A DNA stretch of 20,628 nucleotides, taken from positions 1 through 20,628 of the forward strand of contig CAKQEA010000030.1 in NCBI GenBank assembly GCA_934229785.1, written 5' to 3'. The notes beneath the pieces are model-generated. The model saw only the letters and a program-made list of their open reading frames with translations. It was not told the DNA's origin and did no database searches. Every line of letters starts with the position of its first letter. Position 1 is the stretch's first letter. This stretch comes from an uncultured Anaeroplasmataceae bacterium. Its GTDB lineage: Bacteria; Bacillota_I; Bacilli_A; Acholeplasmatales; Anaeroplasmataceae. The translations under genes and the position numbers were made by a program. This document shows, piece by piece, positions 1 through 6,093 of this stretch.

Positions 1-2
1 AA

Positions 3-1331
3 GATATATTAGTTAAATGGAATGAAGATATTTGTAAATCATATATAGAAGAAATAAATGAAGTTTTAGAGAAAAATGTAAAATTTGAATTATTTGTAAA
101 ATTAAATCATTTATTTAATGATATGTTTATGATATTTCACTATAATAGATATATTTACATAGAAGAGCTTGATTGTTTAAAGAAATATTGTAATAAATAT
201 GGTTATAGCGCTTTTTATTCTCAAAGTCAAAAAAGAACGGCTGGTCGTGATTGGGTTCATGGTATAGGAACTAATATATGCATGTTTCATTTTAGTTGGA
301 TTGAAGCAAAAATGGATACATTTCTATCAGAATTTTATAATGAAAATTACAATAAATTTGGTTTAGTTCCTTACCTTTATTATACAAATAATATAGATTT
401 GATTAAACAATTTATTATTGATGTTTATAATCCGGCTCGAAAAATTTTTTTTGAACGTGATGAATTAATGGATAAATATGATCTTGTTCATTCTTGGATA
501 TTTTGGTGTTATTATCATAGTGATTTAATCATGGATATTGATGATATTGAATGCAACAAAGAATTAAATAATTTTTTGAAGGAAAATAATTTATTTGATT
601 TTGTTGTTGAAGTAAAGCACAAGAAAACAAAGTATTCGCCTAGAGAAAAATATATTATATGTGCTTTTAATGATGTAAATATGGAAGAAAAAGAAGATTA
701 TTTTTATCCATTAACTAATCAGGATTTCTTATCATGTAATGCTTATGTAGCTAAACTTTATATCAAGAGGCTAAATTTGATAATTGGTGAATCGTATTAT
801 GAGGAATTGTATAAAACAATATTATATAATTTTAATCAATTACTTCCCATTTATCATAAAGAACGAGAAGTTTATGTAGAAACGTTACAAGTGTTAAAAA
901 AATTTTGCTCCTTTTATAAATATTGTGGATTTTTATATGAAATGAATGATTATGCTAAAGAAAATGGATATGAAATAGATCAATATTTATGTCGTTTGAT
1001 TACTACTAACTTTAAAGGTCCAGGTTGTTTAATAACTAAAACAGAATTTTCTTTAGAAATTGATGATAAGCATGAATATGGTGGATTTTTGCATAGTCTA
1101 TATTGTTCAGGTAATATTGATTTAATAAAAGAATTTATTATTGATATTTATAATCCAGCTCGAGAGAAGTTTTTTGAAAATAATGAGTTATATTATAAGT
1201 TTGAAGATTATGGACTTGAAATACCAGATAGAAATAAGATTAAAAGCATAGATGATGTTTCTATGTGTAAAATTTTAAATCGATTTTTTGAAAAAATAGG
1301 ATTGATTGATTTGGTGAAAAAAATTGATTAA
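3..1331 (+). CDS. Hypothetical protein with an internal tandem duplication, 5'-partial
   Basis: I do not recognise this family. The first ATG is at 123, but the frame stays open from there back to base 3, and no ribosome binding site precedes 123. The gene therefore most likely begins upstream of the window, and 442 C-terminal residues are visible. The protein is rich in Tyr, Phe, Asn, Lys and Asp, with no signal peptide or clear membrane helix. It contains two related halves offset by about 240 residues. The clearest shared block reads NIDLIKQFIIDVYNPAR in copy one (bases about 390-440) and NIDLIKEFIIDIYNPAR in copy two (about 1113-1162). A second pair is EELDCLKKYC versus ETLQVLKKFC. Both halves end in similar stretches (NNFLKENNLFDFV and NRFFEKIGLIDLV). 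No catalytic motif is visible. It has its own terminator, so it is probably transcribed apart from the next gene. Confidence 0.75.
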   Translation, partial: DILVKWNEDICKSYIEEINEVLEKNVKFELFVKLNHLFNDMFMIFHYNRYIYIEELDCLKKYCNKYGYSAFYSQSQKRTAGRDWVHGIGTNICMFHFSWIEAKMDTFLSEFYNENYNKFGLVPYLYYTNNIDLIKQFIIDVYNPARKIFFERDELMDKYDLVHSWIFWCYYHSDLIMDIDDIECNKELNNFLKENNLFDFVVEVKHKKTKYSPREKYIICAFNDVNMEEKEDYFYPLTNQDFLSCNAYVAKLYIKRLNLIIGESYYEELYKTILYNFNQLLPIYHKEREVYVETLQVLKKFCSFYKYCGFLYEMNDYAKENGYEIDQYLCRLITTNFKGPGCLITKTEFSLEIDDKHEYGGFLHSLYCSGNIDLIKEFIIDIYNPAREKFFENNELYYKFEDYGLEIPDRNKIKSIDDVSMCKILNRFFEKIGLIDLVKKID

Positions 1332-1346
1332 TAGAAAGGAAGTTTT

Positions 1347-1394
1347 AGTGAATCCTAAAGGTTATTAATGGCTTAGGATCCACTTTTTAATTTT
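1347..1394 (+). terminator. Rho-independent terminator of the duplicated hypothetical gene
   Basis: A 12-bp stem with one mismatch (AGTGAATCCTAA, 1347-1358, with TTAGGATCCACT, 1373-1384) is followed by TTTTTAATTTT. It begins 16 bases after the stop codon of the preceding gene. Confidence 0.8.
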
Positions 1395-1420
1395 GTAATC
1401 TGGTACCATAAAATAAAATG

Positions 1421-1469
1421 ATACTGGTTATTTTAATAGAGCCAGTATAGTGTATAATAGATGTATAAT
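1421..1469 (+). promoter_or_regulatory. Probable promoter region with an inverted repeat, upstream of the ECF S gene
   Basis: Two overlapping-range -10 candidates occur, TATAAT at 1453-1458 and TATAAT at 1464-1469. Neither has a convincing -35 at 16-18 bp. Just upstream lies a perfect 7-bp inverted repeat, ATACTGG (1421-1427) and CCAGTAT (1442-1448), which can extend by a G-T and a T-A pair. It sits where a -35 box would be expected, so it may be an operator for a vitamin-responsive repressor. This is inference. No known riboswitch class was recognised in the leader. Confidence 0.4.
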
Positions 1470-1483
1470 TTGGGAGGAATATT

Positions 1484-2341
1484 ATGAGTAAGCAAGAAAA
1501 AATATTGAATAAAATAATATTGGTTGCTTTGTTTTCAGCATTATGCTGCGCTGCTACCTTTATTCAAATAAGAATGCCATCAGGAGATTTTATTCATTTA
1601 GGAAATTTTGTAATGATTATGGTAGCCTTATTACTTGGTGGGATTGAAGGAGGATTGGTTGGTAGTTTAGGAATGGGTTTGTATGATTTAATTTTTTATA
1701 CATCTAAACCATCAACAATTATTAGAACCTTCGTTTTGAAATTTTTAGTTGGTTATATTGTTGGTACTTTATTTAGGTTTATTTTAAAAAGAAAAATTAA
1801 AACAAATGTTTTACTTTATGTTACAACATTTATTTTTGCAGGATTATTTATTTTTACATTAGTTTTCTTTTGTATAGGTGATAAAAGTAATTTATCATTT
1901 AAAACAGGATTGAATAGTGTTGTTAGTAATTTCTTTGGTAGTGGAAAGAATGTTAGTTTTTCTTTATATTTACCAATATTTACAGGGATAGCAACACTTG
2001 GTACTCTAATGGCTTCAATTTTTTCTACAAAACTATCAGAACGTAATAAAGCAGTGTTATTTTCAATTACTATTGCAATTTTAGTTAATATCATTGGTGA
2101 ATTTTTATTAAGATGGTTGCTTGAGGGTATACTATTAGATGGTTTTGATAAATCATTGATTGTTGCTACATCTAAGATACCAGGATCATTAATTACTGGT
2201 GTAATTAGTGTTACACTTGCAGTTTTAATTTATGAGCCTGTATATAGAGGAGTTAAAAACTCAGCTATGTTTAAGGATGATACAATCTTAGAAGAAAATA
2301 CCTCTTTAGAAAATAATGTTAAGGATGAGGAGGAAAAGTAA
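1484..2341 (+). CDS. ECF transporter S component (substrate-binding membrane subunit)
   Basis: The protein has 285 residues and several hydrophobic segments (roughly residues 10-30, 42-75, 83-102, 108-130, 160-182, 190-212 and 235-253). The N-terminal part (MPSGDFIHLGNFVMIMVA, then LLGGIEGGLVGSLGMGLYDL) has the pattern of the substrate-binding subunits of energy-coupling-factor vitamin transporters, which work with the shared EcfA/EcfA'/EcfT module encoded elsewhere. The substrate cannot be read from the sequence; riboflavin, pyridoxine or thiamine-precursor types are possible. It is longer than the usual S subunit of about 180-200 residues: there is extra sequence between residues 110 and 185 and an acidic C-terminal tail. 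The start follows GGGAGG at 1472-1477. A small membrane protein follows directly, so the two are probably co-transcribed. Confidence 0.75.
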   Translation: MSKQEKILNKIILVALFSALCCAATFIQIRMPSGDFIHLGNFVMIMVALLLGGIEGGLVGSLGMGLYDLIFYTSKPSTIIRTFVLKFLVGYIVGTLFRFILKRKIKTNVLLYVTTFIFAGLFIFTLVFFCIGDKSNLSFKTGLNSVVSNFFGSGKNVSFSLYLPIFTGIATLGTLMASIFSTKLSERNKAVLFSITIAILVNIIGEFLLRWLLEGILLDGFDKSLIVATSKIPGSLITGVISVTLAVLIYEPVYRGVKNSAMFKDDTILEENTSLENNVKDEEEK

Positions 2342-2342
2342 T

Positions 2343-2594
2343 ATGCAAGGATTTTATAATAAGTATTCAAAATATATTATTTTTGCTATTGGCTTTGTTG
2401 TAACTATAATGCTTACAGCTTCAATTATTTATTTGAATAAGGTTGTTTTTTCTACAGATGAATTTAAGGCTATTTTAAATTCGTCAACTATAAAAAGAGT
2501 TATAAATAATTTACTTGGATTTACTGAGGGTATAGTTGTATTTGCAACATTTATTTTATATTTGTTAGAATCAGATAATAAAACAAATTGCTAA
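2343..2594 (+). CDS. Small two-helix membrane protein of unknown function
   Basis: The protein has 83 residues from the ATG at 2343, one base after the upstream stop codon. I chose this start because GAGGAGG (around 2328-2335) lies just before it; an in-frame ATG at 2316 would overlap the upstream gene and has no such site. There are two hydrophobic segments, about residues 11-31 and 57-75, separated by a short polar loop. No family is recognised. The tight spacing suggests translational coupling with the ECF S subunit and perhaps a role as an accessory or stabilising partner, but that is only inference from position. A strong terminator follows. Confidence 0.6.
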   Translation: MQGFYNKYSKYIIFAIGFVVTIMLTASIIYLNKVVFSTDEFKAILNSSTIKRVINNLLGFTEGIVVFATFILYLLESDNKTNC

Positions 2595-2618
2595 AATATA
2601 ATATTTATTTTTTAAATT

Positions 2619-2682
2619 AAAAAGATTGTTTGATATTTTCACCTAATATTATGAGTGAAAATGTAAAATGACAATCTTTTTT
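2619..2682 (+). terminator. Rho-independent terminator of the ECF S operon
   Basis: The outer stem AAAAGATTGT (2620-2629) pairs with ACAATCTTTT (2671-2680). An inner stem TTTTCAC/GTGAAAA lies between them. The stem runs into a T-rich end. Confidence 0.8.
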
Positions 2683-2714
2683 CTTTTATTTAGAAAGAAT
2701 ATAAAGCTTTTATA

Positions 2715-2769
2715 AAAACGTTTTCTTATGTTGAAATTGGCTCAAAAAAGTTTAAGTAAACGTTTACTT
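2715..2769. promoter_or_regulatory. Paired CG-centred palindromic operators upstream of adhE
   Basis: Two palindromes share the AAACGTTT core: AAAACGTTTT (2715-2724) and the perfect 16-mer AAGTAAACGTTTACTT (2754-2769). Both have the central CG typical of LacI/GalR-family operators, including catabolite-responsive (cre) sites for CcpA. Their centres are 42 bp apart, close to four helical turns, so both face the same side of the DNA. The downstream site adjoins the likely -35 region of adhE, which suggests repression or catabolite control. The identity of the regulator is inference. Confidence 0.55.
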
Positions 2770-2798
2770 GTTTTAAATGAAGTGAAAAAAGATATAAT
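2768..2798 (+). promoter_or_regulatory. Probable adhE promoter
   Basis: TATAAT at 2793-2798 is a consensus -10. The best -35 candidate is TTGTTT at 2768-2773, with a long 19-bp spacer. That box overlaps the end of the 16-bp palindrome, so a protein bound there would block polymerase. The untranslated leader would be only about 35 bases. Confidence 0.5.
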
Positions 2799-2838
2799 TA
2801 AATTGTAAAAAAACTATTTGAAAATTTGGAGGCTTTCT

Positions 2839-5463
2839 ATGGAAGAAAAAATTTTAACACCTCAAGAAGAGGTGGATGCTTTAGTCCAAAAGGGATTAAA
2901 GGCATTAGAGGAATTTGCTCACTATACTCAAGAGCAAATTGACTATATTGTTGCAAAATGTTCTGTAGCTGCACTTGATCAACACGGAAATCTTGCAAAG
3001 CTTGCTATTGACGAAACTGGACGTGGAGTATTTGAGGATAAGGCAACTAAAAATTTATTTGCTTGTGAATATGTCACAAATAATATGAAGCGTTTAAAGA
3101 CTGTTGGCGTTATCAGTGAGGATGATGTTACTGGTATAACTGAAATTGCTGAGCCAGTTGGTGTTGTTGCAGGTGTAACTCCAGTTACTAATCCAACTTC
3201 AACAGCTATTTTTAAGTCATTGATTTGTTTAAAAACTAGAAATCCTATTATATTTGGTTTCCATCCAAATGCTCAAAAGTCATCTGCAGCAGCAGCTAAG
3301 GTAGTATACGAGGCAGCAGTTGCAGCTGGTGCTCCTGAAAATTGTATTCAGTGGATTGAGCATCCATCAATGGAAGCAACTTCTGCACTTATGAATCATC
3401 CTGGTGTTTCAACAATTCTTGCTACAGGTGGAAATGCAATGGTTCGTGCTGCTTATTCATGCGGAAAGCCTGCACTTGGTGTAGGAGCTGGTAATGTTCC
3501 TGCATATGTTGAAAAATCATGTAATTTACGTCAAGCAGTTAATGATATTGTAATGTCTAAATCATTTGATAATGGTATGATTTGTGCATCTGAGCAGGCT
3601 GCTATTGTTGATAGTGAAATATATGATGATTTTATTGCTGAAATGAAGCAATATGGTGTTTATTTTGTTAATAAGGCTGAGAAGAAAAAACTTGAGGCTT
3701 TTATGTTTGGCGTTAATTCTAAGGATGAATGTGCAAATGCTAAATTGAATCCGACAATTGTTGGTAAGTATGCAACTTGGATTGCAGAGCAGGCTGGCTT
3801 TGAGGTTCCTGCTAATACTGTAATTTTAGTTGCTGAATGCTCTAAGGTTGGTGTTGAGGAGCCATTAACTAGAGAAAAGCTTTCTCCAGTATTAGCACTT
3901 TTAAAAGCTAAATCTACTGAAGAAGGATTTGCTTTAGCTAAAGCAATGGTTGAGTTTAATGGTCTTGGTCACTCAGCTGCTATTCATACTGCATCAAAGG
4001 AATTGGCTACTAAGTTTGGTGATTTAGTTCCTGCAATTCGTGTAATTTGGAATTCACCTTCTACATTTGGTGGAATTGGTAATGTTTATAATTCATTTAT
4101 TCCATCTTTAACATTAGGCTGTGGTTCATATGGTCACAACTCTGTTGCTGGTAATATTGGACCAATCAATTTATTAAATATTAAGAAAGTAGGACGCAGA
4201 AGAAATAATATGCAGTGGTTTAAGATTCCATCTAAGATTTATTTTGAAAGAGATGCAATTGAATATTTGCATCAAATGAAGGAAATGAAGAAGGCTCTTA
4301 TTGTTACAGACCGTTCTTTAGTTGATTTAGGCTATGTACAAAAGGTTATTGACCAGCTACAGCTTAGAACACCAGAGGTTCCATATCAATTATTCTGCGA
4401 TGTTGAACCAGATCCATCTATTCAAACAGTATTAAAGGGTGTTGAGTTAATGCGTTCATTTGAACCAGATACAATTATTGCTCTTGGTGGTGGCTCTTCA
4501 ATGGATTGTGCTAAGGGTATTTGGTTATTCTATGAACAACCACAGGTTAATTTCAATGATTTAAAGCAAAAGTTTATGGATATTCGTAAGCGTGCCTTCC
4601 AATATCCTGAATTAGGTAGAAAGGCTAAGTTGGTTTGTATTCCTACAACATCAGGTACAGGTAGTGAGGTTACACCATTTGCAGTTATAACAGATAAGGT
4701 TGAACATAAGAAGTACCCATTAACAGATTATTCTTTAACTCCAACTGTTGCAATCATTGACCCAGCATTTGTTATGAACCTACCAAGAAGCATTGCTGCT
4801 GATACTGGTATGGATGTATTAACACATGCAACTGAGGCTTATGTTTCTACACTTGCTAGTGATTATACTGATGGTTTAGCAATTCAAGCTATTAAGATGG
4901 TATTTAAGTATTTAGAGCGTTCTTATAATAATGGTAAAAATGATCCTGAAGCAAGAGAAAAGATGCATAATGCTTCATGCTTAGCAGGTATGGCATTTGC
5001 TAATGCCTTCTTAGGTATGAACCACTCAATGGCACATAAGATTGGTGGAGAGTTCCATGTACCTCATGGTCGTGCTAATGCAATTTTATTACCTTATACA
5101 ATTCGTTATAATGGTCAAAAGCCTCAAAAATTATCAACATGGCCAAAATATAACTATTATTGTGCAGATGAGCGTTATGCTGAGATTGCAAGAATTTTAG
5201 GCTTACCAGCTTCTACAGTTGAAGAGGGTGTTGAATCTTATGCAAAGGCTGTTGGTGAATTAGGTAAGAGAGTTGGAATTAAGATGAATTTCCAATCTCA
5301 GGGCTTAGATCGTGATACATATATGGCTCAGGTTGAGAAGCTTGCTTATCTTGCATATGAGGATCAATGCTCTCCAGCTAACCCAAGAGTTCCTATGGTT
5401 GAAGATATGAAGAAAATTTTAATTGATGCTTATGATTCTAAGGAATTTATCGACGAGGCTTAA
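2839..5463 (+). CDS. adhE: Bifunctional acetaldehyde-CoA/alcohol dehydrogenase
   Basis: AdhE reduces acetyl-CoA to acetaldehyde and then to ethanol with NADH, regenerating NAD+ in fermentation; in known members it forms cytosolic spirosome filaments. The 874-residue length is typical. The N-terminal half is an aldehyde dehydrogenase with its catalytic cysteine in GMICASEQ (Cys249, equivalent to E. coli Cys246). The C-terminal half is an iron-dependent alcohol dehydrogenase with GGGSSMDCAKG and TTSGTGSEVTPF. Its metal ligands Asp659, His663, His729 and His743 all lie at E. coli positions plus 6. The start is the ATG at 2839, preceded by GGAGG at 2828-2832; an in-frame TTG at 2818 has no such site. 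The linker before MQWFKIP is intact, so this is the full fusion enzyme. Two palindromic operators lie upstream, and yhbY follows 3 bases after the stop codon. Confidence 0.97.
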   Translation: MEEKILTPQEEVDALVQKGLKALEEFAHYTQEQIDYIVAKCSVAALDQHGNLAKLAIDETGRGVFEDKATKNLFACEYVTNNMKRLKTVGVISEDDVTGITEIAEPVGVVAGVTPVTNPTSTAIFKSLICLKTRNPIIFGFHPNAQKSSAAAAKVVYEAAVAAGAPENCIQWIEHPSMEATSALMNHPGVSTILATGGNAMVRAAYSCGKPALGVGAGNVPAYVEKSCNLRQAVNDIVMSKSFDNGMICASEQAAIVDSEIYDDFIAEMKQYGVYFVNKAEKKKLEAFMFGVNSKDECANAKLNPTIVGKYATWIAEQAGFEVPANTVILVAECSKVGVEEPLTREKLSPVLALLKAKSTEEGFALAKAMVEFNGLGHSAAIHTASKELATKFGDLVPAIRVIWNSPSTFGGIGNVYNSFIPSLTLGCGSYGHNSVAGNIGPINLLNIKKVGRRRNNMQWFKIPSKIYFERDAIEYLHQMKEMKKALIVTDRSLVDLGYVQKVIDQLQLRTPEVPYQLFCDVEPDPSIQTVLKGVELMRSFEPDTIIALGGGSSMDCAKGIWLFYEQPQVNFNDLKQKFMDIRKRAFQYPELGRKAKLVCIPTTSGTGSEVTPFAVITDKVEHKKYPLTDYSLTPTVAIIDPAFVMNLPRSIAADTGMDVLTHATEAYVSTLASDYTDGLAIQAIKMVFKYLERSYNNGKNDPEAREKMHNASCLAGMAFANAFLGMNHSMAHKIGGEFHVPHGRANAILLPYTIRYNGQKPQKLSTWPKYNYYCADERYAEIARILGLPASTVEEGVESYAKAVGELGKRVGIKMNFQSQGLDRDTYMAQVEKLAYLAYEDQCSPANPRVPMVEDMKKILIDAYDSKEFIDEA

Positions 5464-5466
5464 TTC

Positions 5467-5766
5467 ATGCTAAGTACGAAGCAAAAGGTTTTTTTAAAAT
5501 CATTAGCTCAAAAAGAGCCAACAACCTTCCAAATTGGTAAGGATGGTCTTAGTGATAATCTTCTTAATGATGTTTTAAATTATTTAAATAAGCATGAAAT
5601 TATAAAGATTTCTATTTTACAAAATTCTTTAGTTGAAGAGGATGATGTTAAAGCTTTTTTTGAAGCCTCTGGTATTGAATTTGTTCAAAAAATAGGAAGA
5701 ACTGTTGTTTTGTATAAGCAATCTGATAATGCTAAAAATCCAATTGTTTTTCCAAAGAAAAAATAA
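5467..5766 (+). CDS. yhbY: YhbY-family ribosome-assembly RNA-binding protein (CRM domain)
   Basis: The protein has 99 residues and carries the CRM (YhbY/CRS1) fold pattern: LSTKQKVFLKSLAQ at the N-terminus, a GKDGLS segment in place of the GKxG loop, then LLNDVLNYLNKHEIIKI, and a C-terminal IGRTVVLYK strand. Family members bind rRNA and associate with the pre-50S ribosomal subunit. The gene starts 3 bases after adhE, with a GAGG (5455-5458) inside the adhE end, so it is probably translated from the adhE message. That pairing links a fermentation enzyme to ribosome assembly and may be mere read-through packing. A strong terminator follows. The C-terminal tail (NPIVFPKKK) is short and basic. 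Confidence 0.88.
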   Translation: MLSTKQKVFLKSLAQKEPTTFQIGKDGLSDNLLNDVLNYLNKHEIIKISILQNSLVEEDDVKAFFEASGIEFVQKIGRTVVLYKQSDNAKNPIVFPKKK

Positions 5767-5777
5767 TAATTAATATG

Positions 5778-5828
5778 ACTATAGTGTTTATAACAATTTG
5801 ATTGGCTATAAATACTATAGTTTTTTTT
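5778..5828 (+). terminator. Rho-independent terminator after yhbY
   Basis: A 15-bp stem containing one G-T pair (5778-5792 with 5807-5821) is followed by eight T residues. It ends the adhE-yhbY transcript. Confidence 0.88.
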
Positions 5829-6057
5829 CTTATTGGTGAAACCAGACCACTAATCATTGCAATTGCAGTTTAAAACTTTATTGATATATTGTATATTTAT
5901 GCTATGTTTAATTCAAAAGTAAGTGGTTAGAATGTTTGATAATGATACATAACAAGTTTATATAAGAGTATATGAAGTATTTGTAATGTTAGTTAATAAA
6001 TTATTAAAATATGCCTATTAATTTAGGCTTTTTTTTAAAAAATGACTAATTTTATGT
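5829..6057. other. Gene-free stretch, possible small RNA
   Basis: No ORF of useful size is visible on either strand. The stretch holds a 10-bp palindrome TGCAATTGCA (5858-5867) and a weak promoter-like pair: TTGATA at 5881-5886, 16 bp, TATGTT at 5903-5908. A clear terminator at 6013-6036 ends it. Because yhbY already has its own strong terminator, this second one may close a small transcript of about 120 bases. No known RNA family was recognised. Confidence 0.25.
6013..6036 (+). terminator. Orphan rho-independent terminator upstream of polA
   Basis: The hairpin GCCTA (6013-6017) with TAGGC (6024-6028) has a 6-base loop and is followed by eight T residues. No gene on the plus strand directly precedes it. 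Confidence 0.7.
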
Positions 6058-6063
6058 TATAAT
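6055..6063 (+). promoter_or_regulatory. Extended -10 promoter of the polA operon
   Basis: TGTTATAAT (6055-6063) is an extended -10 element: TG, one base, then TATAAT. No good -35 is seen, which extended -10 promoters tolerate. It lies about 30 bases before the chosen polA start. Confidence 0.6.
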
Positions 6064-6093
6064 CATATTAAATGTCTATGGAGTGTGATTTAT

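Noticed and set aside
123..125. ATG at 123 as the start of the first gene
   Set aside because: The frame is open back to base 3, no ribosome binding site precedes the ATG, and the residues before it continue the same composition. The gene is treated as running off the left edge.
1816..2094. Minus-strand reading frame inside the ECF S gene
   Set aside because: It is the antisense shadow of a well-supported gene, with no binding site or recognisable protein. The same holds for the minus-strand frames at 6235-6480, 8959-9159, 12029-12238 and 15170-15352.
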